Shown: positions 18,555 through 26,482 of the stretch, in pieces
How the letters are laid out: every line of letters starts with the position of its first letter
How positions within the stretch are numbered: position 1 is the first letter of the stretch
Source: VRUE01 sp963697695
Lineage (GTDB): Bacteria > Actinomycetota > Thermoleophilia > Solirubrobacterales > 70-9
DNA length: 64,000 nt
Assembly: GCA_963697695.1 (NCBI GenBank)
Contig: OY969094.1
Location: 744,001 to 808,000, forward strand
Direction of reading: 5' to 3'
The notes under the pieces: model-generated
The model's database searches: none
What the model saw: only the letters and a program-made list of their open reading frames with translations
What the model was told of the DNA's origin: nothing
Translations under genes and position numbers: made by a program

Positions 18555-19486
18555 CCCGCGAGGCGCTGCCCCGGGACTACGTCACGGAGATGCTGGCGCT
18601 GCGCAACCTCGCCATCGATCGCCTCGCCGCCGAGACCGCCGCCGCCTTCGCCAGGGAGGGAATCGAGAGCATCGTGCTGAAGGGACCGGTCCTGGCGGCC
18701 TGGCTCTACCCGGGGGAGGTTCGGCCCTACGGCGATGCCGATCTACTGGTCCCGCCGCAGAGCTGGGAGGACGCGGTCGCGATTCTCAACCGCCTCGGCT
18801 TCTCCGACCATCTCGGGCCGATGGCCCATCCGCGGATGGAGTCCTTCAACTCGACGGCCTTCCTGCGAGGCGAGGAGAACCTCGACCTGCATTGCGCGAT
18901 ACATGGCCTCGGCGCGGACCCGGAGGCGATCTGGAGAGCCTTCTCCGCCGGCGCCGTCAGCCAGTCGATCGGTGGCGCAACGCTGCAGGTCCCTGGGCGC
19001 TCCGCGCTGCTCCTGCACGTCGCCCTCCACGCCGCCCACCACACCGAGGCAAAGCCGCTCGAGGACCTTCGCCGGGCACTCGTCGTCGCTGACGAGGAGG
19101 CCTGGGCCGCGGCGTGGGACCTCGCCGAGGAGCTCGCCGGCTGCCCGGTCTTCGCGACCGGCCTGCGCCGCGTGCCCGAGGGGGCCGAGCTGGCGGCACG
19201 GCTCGGGATCGATCCGGATGTGCGCTCCCCCCGTCACGACATCCGTCACGACGGGATACCCACCGCCGAGGGGATCGACGAGCTGCTCTCCCCAGGACTC
19301 GGCCTCGGGGAGCGGGCGCGCATGGTCGGCCGCGAGCTGTTCCCGCGGCCCGAGTTCATGCGCTGGTGGCTGCCCCTGGCACGCCGCGGCCGGCTCGGGC
19401 TCCTTGCCGGCTACGCCTGGCGCTGGATCTGGCTCGCCTGGCATGCCCCCCGAGGGCTCCTCGCCGCCAGGCGGCGGCGCGCCTGA
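18551..19486 (+). CDS. Nucleotidyltransferase family protein (NTP_transf_5-like)
   Basis: 311 residues from ATG 18551. VLKGPVLAAWLYPGEVRPYGDADLLVPP is the minimal nucleotidyltransferase signature with a DxD-type metal site (YGDADLL). FNSTAFLRGEENLDLHCAIHG and LHVALHAAHH follow, as in the NTP_transf_5 family. This family is often encoded in lasso peptide clusters, and in the pseudomycoidin pathway it acts after a kinase to decorate a phosphorylated peptide (known). Here it is translationally fused to the polysaccharide operon yet sits 6 bases from the lasso regulator, convergent with it. It could serve either pathway. Confidence 0.78.
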   Translation: MTREALPRDYVTEMLALRNLAIDRLAAETAAAFAREGIESIVLKGPVLAAWLYPGEVRPYGDADLLVPPQSWEDAVAILNRLGFSDHLGPMAHPRMESFNSTAFLRGEENLDLHCAIHGLGADPEAIWRAFSAGAVSQSIGGATLQVPGRSALLLHVALHAAHHTEAKPLEDLRRALVVADEEAWAAAWDLAEELAGCPVFATGLRRVPEGAELAARLGIDPDVRSPRHDIRHDGIPTAEGIDELLSPGLGLGERARMVGRELFPRPEFMRWWLPLARRGRLGLLAGYAWRWIWLAWHAPRGLLAARRRRA

Positions 19487-19492
19487 TGACGA

Positions 19493-20101
19493 TCAGCCGA
19501 TCTCGGGAAGGGCCTCGTCCGGGGAGATGCGCAGGATCCCCGGTCCGAGGCCGCTCTCGCCGTCGAGGATCAGCTCGGCGGCGGCGCTGCGGGACTTGAC
19601 GCCCAGCTTGGCGAACGCAGACGACAGGTGGTTCTTGACGTTGCTTTCGCTGAGGAAGAGCTTCTGCGCTATCTCGGCGTTGGAGAAGTCCATCACCACC
19701 ATCGCCAGGATCTGGCGCTCACGGGGGGAAAGCGGCGGCCGGTCGACGATCTGGCGCAGGGAGTGGGGAATGACGCATTGCCCGGCGGCGACGGCGTCGA
19801 GGGTGGGCAACAGCGCCTGGGCGAGGTCGGCGGCGAGGACCGCACCCTCGAGGCGGGCGGCCAGGGCGCGGGCGCCGCGGGCGCCGGGCGGCTCGGCGAT
19901 CACGGCCACCATCGGACCGGAATGCCGCTCGCGAAGCTCTGGCAGCCGCGCGATCTCGGAACGCTTCGCAGCGACCCAGCCGACGATCCCGATCGTGCAG
20001 GTCGCCGCCTCGCCGTCCGGCGGCAGCTCCGCCTCGACCCGAGACCACAGCGAGGCCGTGTCGTCGAGGAGTGAGACGGCATAGGGCTTGGCTTTGGGCA
20101 T
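19493..20101 (-). CDS. LuxR-type transcriptional regulator of the lasso cluster
   Basis: 202 residues from ATG 20101. A start at 20167 would put the 36-base palindrome inside the coding region and is rejected. The C-terminus is a LuxR helix-turn-helix: LSPRERQILAMVV, then SNAEIAQKLFLSESNVKNHLSS, ending in KLGVKSR. The N-terminal 110 residues resemble a degraded receiver domain without a clear phospho-acceptor Asp. It lies downstream of the precursor gene in the same direction. It probably controls the cluster, but its signal is unknown. Confidence 0.8.
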   Translation of the reverse strand: MPKAKPYAVSLLDDTASLWSRVEAELPPDGEAATCTIGIVGWVAAKRSEIARLPELRERHSGPMVAVIAEPPGARGARALAARLEGAVLAADLAQALLPTLDAVAAGQCVIPHSLRQIVDRPPLSPRERQILAMVVMDFSNAEIAQKLFLSESNVKNHLSSAFAKLGVKSRSAAAELILDGESGLGPGILRISPDEALPEIG

Positions 20102-20126
20102 CGACAAATCTAAGCCTAAGACGACA

Positions 20127-20162
20127 ATTCGCCGGCCATCCCGATCGGGATGGCCGGCGAAT
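20127..20162. repeat. 36-base perfect palindrome between lasso precursor and regulator
   Basis: Each 18-base half reads ATTCGCCGGCCATCCCGA, and the other half is its exact reverse complement with no spacer. With one bulged A (20126), three more base pairs (GAC/GTC) can form outside. It starts 20 bases after the precursor stop and ends 25 bases before the regulator start. As RNA it would give a very stable hairpin that could end or stabilise the precursor message. There is no U-tract after it on the minus strand. Confidence 0.9.
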
Positions 20163-20182
20163 GTCAAAGCTGCTCCGAAGAG

Positions 20183-20332
20183 CTACGGCGTGGTCAGCGT
20201 GATGTCTTCGAACGGCGTGCCGACCGGGAAAGTGTCGTCCAGGTTAGAGCCCGTTGTTTTGCCGGCGGTGAGCTCGGTGAGGTCGCCATGGTCCTCGATC
20301 TTCGGTGTCACGTAATCGGTGATCTTCTCCAT
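20183..20332 (-). CDS. Lasso peptide precursor (A protein)
   Basis: 49 residues. The leader contains the actinobacterial lasso pattern Y-x2-P-x-I-x3-G ... E-L-T (YVTPKIEDHG, then LTELTA), recognised by the B1 protein. With the conserved Thr at leader position -2 (LTA), the core begins at Gly24 and is 26 residues long. Its first nine are GKTTGSNLD, so an amide between Gly1 and Asp9 would give a nine-residue ring. The tail is acidic and ends ITLTTP. A perfect Shine-Dalgarno (AAAGGAGG, 20339-20346) lies 6 bases before the ATG. A cut two residues after KT would leave no acidic residue at 7-9 and is less likely. The C-terminal Pro is unusual given the kinase genes nearby. Confidence 0.9.
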   Translation of the reverse strand: MEKITDYVTPKIEDHGDLTELTAGKTTGSNLDDTFPVGTPFEDITLTTP

Positions 20333-20356
20333 TTGATGCCTCCTTTCCACGCGAGA

Positions 20357-20384
20357 AGGATATGGCTGAGCGAGCAGGCCGCAA
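20357..20384 (-). promoter_or_regulatory. Candidate promoter of the lasso precursor gene
   Basis: On the minus strand, TTGCGG (20379-20384) and TATCCT (20357-20362) are separated by 16 bases, and the start codon is 24 bases further. Four of six bases match the consensus in each box. It would let the precursor be made in excess of the enzymes encoded upstream. Confidence 0.4.
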
Positions 20385-20390
20385 GCCCTG

Positions 20391-20416
20391 AAAAAGTACT
20401 GCCGCCCCTCAGCGGC
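20391..20416 (-). terminator. Weak terminator-like hairpin between cyclase and precursor
   Basis: On the minus strand GCCGC-TGAGGG-GCGGC (20401-20416) overlaps the cyclase stop codon and is followed by AGTAC and five Ts (20391-20395). The stem is only 5 base pairs, so partial termination at best. It would separate enzyme and precursor transcription. Confidence 0.3.
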
Positions 20417-21887
20417 CCTCCAGCGAGCGCAACCAGAGATCGGCGATCCCGATCCGCCAGAGCCGCAGCTGGGGCGCACCGGAGCCGCGGTAGGGATCGG
20501 CGAGAAGCCGGTCGAGCGCCGACCCCGAAACATAGGCGCGAACGGGCGCCCCCCGCTCGGCGAGCGCGGCGAGCATGCGCTTGCCCTCTGCCCCGGCCAG
20601 GGCTTCGGCCGGCAGGGGGTTGAAGCGGGCCTTGACGGTGCGGCGCCGAACTGCCTCGGGCACGTAACCCGCCAGCGCGTCGCGCAGGAGCGGACGGTCG
20701 CGGACCGGGTCGAAGCCGAGCTCCGGCGGCAGGCGCAGCACCGTTTCGACCAGCTCGAGGTCGAAGAGGAAGGGGTGCCGGCATTCGATCCCGCCGTCGA
20801 CCTCCTTGCGGCGCAGCTGTGCGGCCACGTCGAGCGCATCGGCATCCGTCAGCGCGGCGAGGAGGCCTCGCCACCAGAGCGGCCCGTCGGGGGGACGCCA
20901 CTCGCGCTCGAGCTCCGCCTGCTCGATCCTGTCCGCTTCGGCGAGCAGCGACCCCGCGCCCTCGTTCCGGGCCCGGCGGATGCGGCGGATGCGGCGGATC
21001 CTCTCGGGAATGAGGGGAGAGAGCCCGAAGCGCCGCAGCGCCCGCAGGCGCAGCCTCCGACCGGGCTCGACGCCGACGCCCGGGATGCGACCGCAAAGCT
21101 CCCAGGCGCCGGCGACGCGGCCGCGGCGCAGCTTCTCCGCGATCAGGTCCGGGGCGGTCCCGAAGAGCTCGTCCCCTCCCTCCCCGTCGAGCATCCTCAC
21201 CACCCCCGCCTCGCGGGCGCGCGCCATCAGCGGCTCCCAGAGGAAGAGGTTGGGGCTGGCGGGTGGCAGTCGCCAGCGCTCGATGTGACGCCGCACCGCC
21301 GGCAGCAGATCACTGCCGGAGACGAATGGGACCTGCTCCACGGCGAGGCCGACGTGCGCGCCGGTCGCCTCGATCAGCTCTCGCTCATCGGTCTCGGGGT
21401 GATCGGGAAAGACGAGCGAGAGACCCAGCGCCGAATCGCCGGCCTGTGAGCGCACCCGCAGCCCGGCGGCCACCGCCGCCGAGTCGAGCCCGCCGCTGAG
21501 GCGAACCGCCGTGACCCCCCGGTCGGTCACGGCGCGGGCAACGGCGGCGAACACCTCCCCGCGCAGCCAATCGACCAGCTCGTCGCGCCCCCCCGAGACG
21601 GTCCCGGCGAAGCGGGGCTGCCAGTGGCGCTCGAGCGAGACCGTGCCGTCGGCCTCGATCAGCCTGCAGCCCGGGGGAACGCGGTGAATTCCCCCGTAGA
21701 GGGTGCGCCCCAACGGCAGGGTCCCGTGCTCGAGCCAGGACCGAAGCGCCGGCGGGTCGGGCGCCGGCGTCGCGGGCAGGCGGGCCACTATTTCGTGCTC
21801 ATGCTCGGCCCAGACGACGCCGCTTCCGAGCCTCGCGTAGACCAGCGGACGACGGCCGAGCGGGTCGCGGCGGACGAGCTCGGTCAC
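20409..21887 (-). CDS. Lasso peptide cyclase (asparagine-synthetase-like, C protein)
   Basis: 492 residues from GTG 21887, which directly follows the B2 stop. The N-terminal half resembles a glutaminase domain but lacks the catalytic Cys after Met (MTELVRRDPLG). The synthetase domain has the PP-loop RLSGGLDSA (residues about 129-137), and later YVPEAVRRRTVKARFNP. Lasso cyclases adenylate the side chain of core Asp/Glu and close the macrolactam with the N-terminal amine. It is the gene immediately upstream of the precursor. Confidence 0.88.
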   Translation of the reverse strand: MTELVRRDPLGRRPLVYARLGSGVVWAEHEHEIVARLPATPAPDPPALRSWLEHGTLPLGRTLYGGIHRVPPGCRLIEADGTVSLERHWQPRFAGTVSGGRDELVDWLRGEVFAAVARAVTDRGVTAVRLSGGLDSAAVAAGLRVRSQAGDSALGLSLVFPDHPETDERELIEATGAHVGLAVEQVPFVSGSDLLPAVRRHIERWRLPPASPNLFLWEPLMARAREAGVVRMLDGEGGDELFGTAPDLIAEKLRRGRVAGAWELCGRIPGVGVEPGRRLRLRALRRFGLSPLIPERIRRIRRIRRARNEGAGSLLAEADRIEQAELEREWRPPDGPLWWRGLLAALTDADALDVAAQLRRKEVDGGIECRHPFLFDLELVETVLRLPPELGFDPVRDRPLLRDALAGYVPEAVRRRTVKARFNPLPAEALAGAEGKRMLAALAERGAPVRAYVSGSALDRLLADPYRGSGAPQLRLWRIGIADLWLRSLEGR

Positions 21888-22322
21888 TCAGATCTCCAAC
21901 AGGCGCTCGTAGCCGGGGTCGGCATCGGAGAGGACGGCCTGGCCCTCGACCTCGACCCAGGCATGGGCGGCAAACGGTCGCGGCCGCACCGCGATCACCA
22001 GCCGCTGGGGGATTCCCCGTCGCTCGAGCATCGAGATCAGGGTCAGGGAGCGGAACAAGCAGCGGGTGTCGCTGGGCAGGACGAGGAGCACCCTCCGCGT
22101 CGCCCGCGCCAGCCTCCAGGCAGCGACCAGCCCTTCGCCTTTGGCGTCGAACTCGACCGGGTAGCTGCCGGCGCGCGCGCGAACCCGCCGCACCGCCTCC
22201 TCGGCGTCGTCGCCGCGCATCGCCCAGCGAACCCGCAGGTAGGTGGAGAACACCTCCAGACTCAGTCGTGCCTTCGCCCAGGGCGAGAGGCGATCGAGAT
22301 CCGTCGGGGTCATGACCCTCAT
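21888..22322 (-). CDS. Lasso peptide leader peptidase (transglutaminase-like, B2 protein)
   Basis: 144 residues, standard size for a split B2. Catalytic Cys88 is in SDTRCLFRSLTL, and His120 in FAAHAWVEVEG. An Asp at 133 or 135 (LSDADPGYERLLEI) may complete the triad. It removes the leader with help from the B1 recognition protein encoded at 23253. The ATG is 4 bases before the stop of the kinase-like gene upstream, so the two overlap, and its stop abuts the cyclase start. Confidence 0.88.
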   Translation of the reverse strand: MRVMTPTDLDRLSPWAKARLSLEVFSTYLRVRWAMRGDDAEEAVRRVRARAGSYPVEFDAKGEGLVAAWRLARATRRVLLVLPSDTRCLFRSLTLISMLERRGIPQRLVIAVRPRPFAAHAWVEVEGQAVLSDADPGYERLLEI

Positions 22323-23266
22323 CCGAGCACCTCGGTCAGGTAGCTGCCCACAGCCTTCGCCGAGCCGGTGGCGTCCTCACCGGGATGAATGCGAAGCCGG
22401 TGGACGAAGCCACTCTCGGCCAGGGCTCCGACGAAATCGAGCTGACGAATCAGGCGCTCGGGCGTGCGGACGGAGAGGTTGAAGGTCGCGGCGAGGAGCT
22501 CGAAGGGGTCGACCCGTTCCAGCTGCTCTACGGCTGGACCCCCCTCGGCGCGCTCGAGCAGGAACAGCGCCGTGAGCGGCGCCGGCGCACTCGTCGGCGT
22601 CGCATAGCGCTCGCGCCCGGCGAACGGAGTCGCTGGGCCGAGACGCTCGCGCTCCGCTGCGGAGAGCCGATCGCGCTCGGCTGCGCGCAGGTAGAGGGAG
22701 CCGGCGCCCGGATGCGCGAGCAGGGCCCCCCCTCTCTCGCGCAGCGCGATCGCGTCGTCGCCGAGCAGGCCGGCTCCCTCCCTAACCAGCGCCGCGGCGA
22801 GCGAGGACTTGCCGGCGCCGGGATCGCCGGCGAAGAGGACGGCGGCGCCGTCGAGGACCACGCCGGAGGCGTGGAGCACCTCGAAGCCCCGCAGGGTCGC
22901 GGCGAGCGGCAGGGCTTGGGCGGAGAGGACGAATGCCCAGTCGGGACGCCCGGGGCGGGGATCGCAGAGAACCTCCTCTCCCGTGGCGGAGATGAGCACC
23001 CGAGCCTCCCCCGTCGCCGTGAGCAGGTATCCCGCCGGCTCCGCGAAATCGACGCTCAGCAGGGTCATTCCCCCTGCGGCCAGCTCCCGCATCCGCCGGG
23101 CCGAGCCGGCGAAAGGCGCCCAGCGCCGCTCAAGCTCTACGGCGTCGAGGCGTACTCGCGTTGGCTTCCCCGCCTGCCCCCGCCCTCTCGCCCCACCGAT
23201 TCCCGGCACCTCGATCGGGGGCTCGATCTCCAGCGCCAGCCCGAAGGCGGACTCAGTCGGCGGCAT
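22319..23266 (-). CDS. HPr kinase-like protein of the lasso cluster, copy 1
   Basis: 315 residues. The P-loop is FAGDPGAGKSSL (about 146-156), followed by LLGDDAIAL (acidic pair at 170-171) and LLAHPGAG, the layout of the HPrK/P catalytic domain. The N-terminal 130 residues are specific to RiPP-associated members. In the paeninodin and pseudomycoidin pathways such kinases phosphorylate the C-terminal Ser of the precursor (known). This cluster's core ends in Pro, so any target would be an internal Thr or another molecule. Start overlaps the B1 stop by 14 bases. Confidence 0.78.
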   Translation of the reverse strand: MPPTESAFGLALEIEPPIEVPGIGGARGRGQAGKPTRVRLDAVELERRWAPFAGSARRMRELAAGGMTLLSVDFAEPAGYLLTATGEARVLISATGEEVLCDPRPGRPDWAFVLSAQALPLAATLRGFEVLHASGVVLDGAAVLFAGDPGAGKSSLAAALVREGAGLLGDDAIALRERGGALLAHPGAGSLYLRAAERDRLSAAERERLGPATPFAGRERYATPTSAPAPLTALFLLERAEGGPAVEQLERVDPFELLAATFNLSVRTPERLIRQLDFVGALAESGFVHRLRIHPGEDATGSAKAVGSYLTEVLG

Positions 23267-23558
23267 CCTCGATCTCGATCAGGCCGCGCTCGAGCAGGCC
23301 GCGGCAGAGGGCGAGGAGATCGGTTCGAATCTGTTCCTCCTCCACCCCGAACTCCGCCGCCAAGCCCGGGATGGGGTCGGCAACCGTATCCGCCGCTTCA
23401 AGCGCCTCGAGCATCTTGCCCGCGGTTACGTTGAGGCCGTGGTACTTGCCGGTTCTGAGGTTCAGCACCACGGTCTCGGCGACGAAGCTGCGGTGGACGA
23501 CGTGCTGCGGCAACCGCGCCCTGGCGGCCAGCAGCGTCTGATCGGTTGGCGATGTCAT
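23253..23558 (-). CDS. PqqD-like RiPP recognition element (lasso B1 protein)
   Basis: 101 residues from ATG 23558. VVLNLRTGKYHGLNVTAGKMLEAL is the PqqD/RRE winged-helix signature that binds the precursor leader. A helical C-terminus (EEEQIRTDLLALCRGLLERGLIEI) completes the domain. It should deliver the leader's YxxP region to the B2 protease and the cyclase. It is 26 bases downstream of the ABC permease gene. Confidence 0.88.
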   Translation of the reverse strand: MTSPTDQTLLAARARLPQHVVHRSFVAETVVLNLRTGKYHGLNVTAGKMLEALEAADTVADPIPGLAAEFGVEEEQIRTDLLALCRGLLERGLIEIEDAAD

Positions 23559-23584
23559 GCGGAGAGCCCGTCCCGGCCTTCGTA

Positions 23585-24385
23585 TCAGTACTCGGCGATC
23601 GTCCCGGTGCGCTGACCGTACCGGATCGAGGCCCGCAGGCAGGCGATCGACACCGGAGTGAGGACCATCGTGAAGGCGACGAGCTTGCCCAGGTCCAGCG
23701 CCGCCGAGTGCTGCAGGGGGGTGTCGACCAGCAGGTGGCGGAGCAGGTCGGCGGCGGGGGTAAGCGGCTGCACTTCCCCGGCCCACTCGATCCAGTCCGG
23801 CAGCAGCGCGATCGGAAAGTAGAGACCGCCGACGATGGCCACGGCGGTGACGATGAACTGGGAGGCGCTGGAGACCTGCTTGAAGGCGATCACCATCGCG
23901 ACGAGGATCAGCGCGAAGGGCATGAAGGCGAAGGTGCCAAGCAGGGCGACGGGAATTGCGAGCACGGCCGTTCCCGCCAGCGGTAGGCCGAAGATGACAG
24001 CGGCGAACACCAGCAGCAGCGTGCCGCTGAAGAGCGCGTTGACGAGCGGGAAGAGCATCGTCCCGAAGATCCCGTTGATGGGGCCGTGGGCGCTGACGAG
24101 GAAGCGCTCGATCGTGCCGGAGACGAGTTCCTGGCGAACCGTCATCGGCATCACCCCGAGGGAGATCGTGAGGATCTGGATGATCGCCAGCCCGATCACG
24201 ACGTAGCCGAAGTAGCCGCCGGGACTTTCCAGGGTGTTGTCGGTCAGCAGCCTGCTGATGTAGTAGAAGACGACCAGCGAGAAGAGTGGGCCGAGGATCT
24301 GCGAGACGAACTGGGTGCGGTAGGAGACGAAGAGGATCGCGTCGCGGCGCATGATCCCCCACATCGCGTCGAGCCAGTTCCTCAT
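23585..24385 (-). CDS. ABC-2 type exporter permease of the lasso cluster
   Basis: 266 residues from ATG 24385, selected for its ATGA overlap with the ATPase stop. Six hydrophobic helices are visible, with the ABC-2 pattern near TVRQELVSGTIERFLVSAHGP. It forms a two-gene exporter with the ATPase at 24382, probably secreting the mature lasso peptide and giving self-protection. Confidence 0.85.
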   Translation of the reverse strand: MRNWLDAMWGIMRRDAILFVSYRTQFVSQILGPLFSLVVFYYISRLLTDNTLESPGGYFGYVVIGLAIIQILTISLGVMPMTVRQELVSGTIERFLVSAHGPINGIFGTMLFPLVNALFSGTLLLVFAAVIFGLPLAGTAVLAIPVALLGTFAFMPFALILVAMVIAFKQVSSASQFIVTAVAIVGGLYFPIALLPDWIEWAGEVQPLTPAADLLRHLLVDTPLQHSAALDLGKLVAFTMVLTPVSIACLRASIRYGQRTGTIAEY

Positions 24386-25044
24386 CCGACCGGAACCAGC
24401 TTTCCGTCCTCGAGCGAGTAGCTCGCGTCGCACTCGATCACCCGGTCCTCGCCTCGCGGCGAGCACCAGAGGATCGTCGCGCCGCGAGCCGCGGCGAGCT
24501 CGCTCTGCGCGGCCAGCAGCGCGTAGCCCTCGTCGTCGAGGGAGTTGCGCGGCTCGTCGAGCAGGACCACCTGCGGCTCGTGCAGGAAGGCCATCGCCAG
24601 GCGGATCCGCTGCCGCTGCCCCATCGACATCCGGTCGACGCGGCGCTCGGCGAATTCGACCAACCCGAACCTCTCCAGGTTGAGCGCCACCAGCTCGGCG
24701 CGGCGCTTACGCTCGACGTAGGCCAGCCTCGCCCAGTAGTCAAGCTGCTGTCGGACGCGCATCCTCGCCTGCAGGCTGCGGTCGCCGGCCGAGAGGAAGC
24801 CGATCCGGCGCTGGTAGCTGCCGCGCTGGTCCGAGGGGAGATTGCCGATGCGAACGCTGCCTCGCTGCGGCAGGAGGATGCCCGCCGCCAGCCTCAGAAG
24901 GGTCGTCTTGCCGACGCCGTTGCGACCGCCGATCCAGGTCACCTCGCCCTTGCCCAGCGTCAGGTCGACGCCGTCCAGCACGGGCGGCTTGGACCCCTTC
25001 CAGCGGTGGTACAGGTCCTCGATCTTCAGCAGCGGGTGGCTCAA
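24382..25044 (-). CDS. ABC exporter ATP-binding protein of the lasso cluster
   Basis: 220 residues. Walker A IGGRNGVGKTTLL, signature MSMGQRQRI and Walker B VVLLDEPRNSLDD are complete. The switch His is not in its usual form (ILWCSPRGED), so ATP hydrolysis may be altered. It partners the permease encoded immediately downstream. It starts 12 bases after the second kinase-like gene. Confidence 0.87.
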   Translation of the reverse strand: MSHPLLKIEDLYHRWKGSKPPVLDGVDLTLGKGEVTWIGGRNGVGKTTLLRLAAGILLPQRGSVRIGNLPSDQRGSYQRRIGFLSAGDRSLQARMRVRQQLDYWARLAYVERKRRAELVALNLERFGLVEFAERRVDRMSMGQRQRIRLAMAFLHEPQVVLLDEPRNSLDDEGYALLAAQSELAAARGATILWCSPRGEDRVIECDASYSLEDGKLVPVG

Positions 25045-25056
25045 GTTCGGCCCAGG

Positions 25057-25971
25057 TTAGTGGCGGCTCGGCCGCTTTTGGAGCTCGGGTGTCACGAGCA
25101 GCTCGGCCAGGGCGGCGGGCGGAACGGTCGGCTCGGCCCGCAGCTCCCAGACCGGCACCCTCGTTGCGATCGCCGCGGCAAGCTCGAAACGAGACCGCTC
25201 GCGATCAGGGGTGCGCGGGAAGCGCAACATCATCGCGAGCAGCGGAAACAGCGGTTTGGACAGGGGACGGAGCGCTGTCGCCGCGCCCGGGCGGCGATTC
25301 AGCAGCACCACGGCCGCGAGCGGCCGCGGCTCGGGGCTGACCGGCGTCGCGAGCCAGCGCTCCGCGCCGATTGCCGCCAGCTCCTCGCCCGGAAGCGATG
25401 GAGCCGCTGCCGGCACGGTCATCAACGGGGGCCCGGGGTGGGCAAGGATCCGCTCGCCATCGGTCTCGAGTGCGACGACATCGTCGGCGAGCAGCTCGAA
25501 GCCGCCGGCAAGAAGCGAGGTCAGCAGCGTGCTCTTGCCGCCTCCCGTGGCGGCGGCGATCGCGATCGCTCCCCCACCGCTCACCACCGCGCCGGCGTGG
25601 AGCGCCTCAAGCCCTTGCAGCAAGGCGACGCTGAAGATCACGGAGTCGAGCACTGTCCGCCAGCTCGAAACCGCATCCTCGCCGGCCGCGGCATGGAGCA
25701 GCGTCGCGCCCTCGGGATCGAGATGGCAGGAAACTCCAGGCCCGTGCTGGAAGCGGTGGTCGCCGCTGGCGCCCCGCTCCACGACGAAGGGAAGTCCGTC
25801 TATTCGGGCCTCCCAGCCAAGCGACTCGTGGCCGGACCAGGCGGCCTCGATCGCGCTCCTCGACGCCGCCCGCACCACGACTTCCCGCCGCCCGCCCGCC
25901 CGGGGCGCCCAGGCCCCCGGCGGTGTCTCACCGTCAAAGCGGAGGGAAAGTCCAAAGGCGCAGGACCGCAC
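25057..25971 (-). CDS. HPr kinase-like protein of the lasso cluster, copy 2
   Basis: 304 residues from GTG 25971. The start is uncertain because the frame is open upstream and no good ribosome site is seen. The P-loop is AAATGGGKSTLL (about 139-150), with LLADDVVALETDG (acidic pair 163-164) and ILAHPGPP, the same order as in the protein at 22319. The first residues (CAFGLSLRF) also match copy 1 (SAFGLALEI). The two are therefore diverged paralogues, perhaps with separate substrates. It is the first gene of the lasso operon. Confidence 0.75.
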   Translation of the reverse strand: MRSCAFGLSLRFDGETPPGAWAPRAGGRREVVVRAASRSAIEAAWSGHESLGWEARIDGLPFVVERGASGDHRFQHGPGVSCHLDPEGATLLHAAAGEDAVSSWRTVLDSVIFSVALLQGLEALHAGAVVSGGGAIAIAAATGGGKSTLLTSLLAGGFELLADDVVALETDGERILAHPGPPLMTVPAAAPSLPGEELAAIGAERWLATPVSPEPRPLAAVVLLNRRPGAATALRPLSKPLFPLLAMMLRFPRTPDRERSRFELAAAIATRVPVWELRAEPTVPPAALAELLVTPELQKRPSRH

Positions 25972-26018
25972 CCTTTCAGTCTCCCCGATCGTCGGGTTTT
26001 CGCGTTTATGCTCCCCTC

Positions 26019-26447
26019 TTGACCGGGACGGGAATCGAGGTGCGCCGGTGCGAGCGGCGCGACGTGGCGGAAGTCTTGGCGCTGTGGGCGCAGGCGCGCA
26101 GCGCGCATGCGAGCACTGCGGATCGGGCCGAGGACGTGGAACGGCTGGTCGGGGATTCTCCGGCTGCGCTGCTCGTTGCGGAGCGGGATGGCGAGGTCGT
26201 CGGGGCGCTGATTGCGGCTTGGGACGGGTGGCGAGGGAACATGTACCGGCTCGCGGTTCGCGACGATCACCGGCGGGAGGGGATCGGCGTCATGCTGGTC
26301 CGAGCCGGAGAGGAGTACCTGCGCCGATGCGGGGTCAGGCGAGTGACTGCCCTGGTCGCCTTCGACGGCGAGGTTGCAGGGGCTTTCTGGGAGTCCGCCG
26401 GCTATCCGCAGGATCCCGCGATCAGCCGCCGGGTTCGCAATCTCTAG
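26019..26447 (+). CDS. GNAT family N-acetyltransferase
   Basis: 142 residues from TTG 26019, six bases after a TATGCT box (26007-26012), so probably leaderless. The acetyl-CoA loop is DDHRREGIGVMLV. VVGALIAAWDGWRGNMYRLAV is the central sheet, and AFWESAGYPQD the C-terminal motif. It acetylates a small molecule or protein amine that cannot be named. It is divergent from the lasso operon, with a 47-base gap. Confidence 0.8.
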   Translation: MTGTGIEVRRCERRDVAEVLALWAQARSAHASTADRAEDVERLVGDSPAALLVAERDGEVVGALIAAWDGWRGNMYRLAVRDDHRREGIGVMLVRAGEEYLRRCGVRRVTALVAFDGEVAGAFWESAGYPQDPAISRRVRNL

Positions 26448-26482
26448 GTTTCGAGCTTTCGGTGCAAGAGATCCGGCTTCTC

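Noticed and set aside
20102..20167. Regulator start at ATG 20167
   Set aside because: The first 13 codons would be the 36-base palindrome, which is better explained as an intergenic hairpin.
20183..20845. 220-residue frame ending in the lasso precursor
   Set aside because: Only the last 49 residues are the precursor, with its own Shine-Dalgarno. The rest overlaps the cyclase gene in a different frame.
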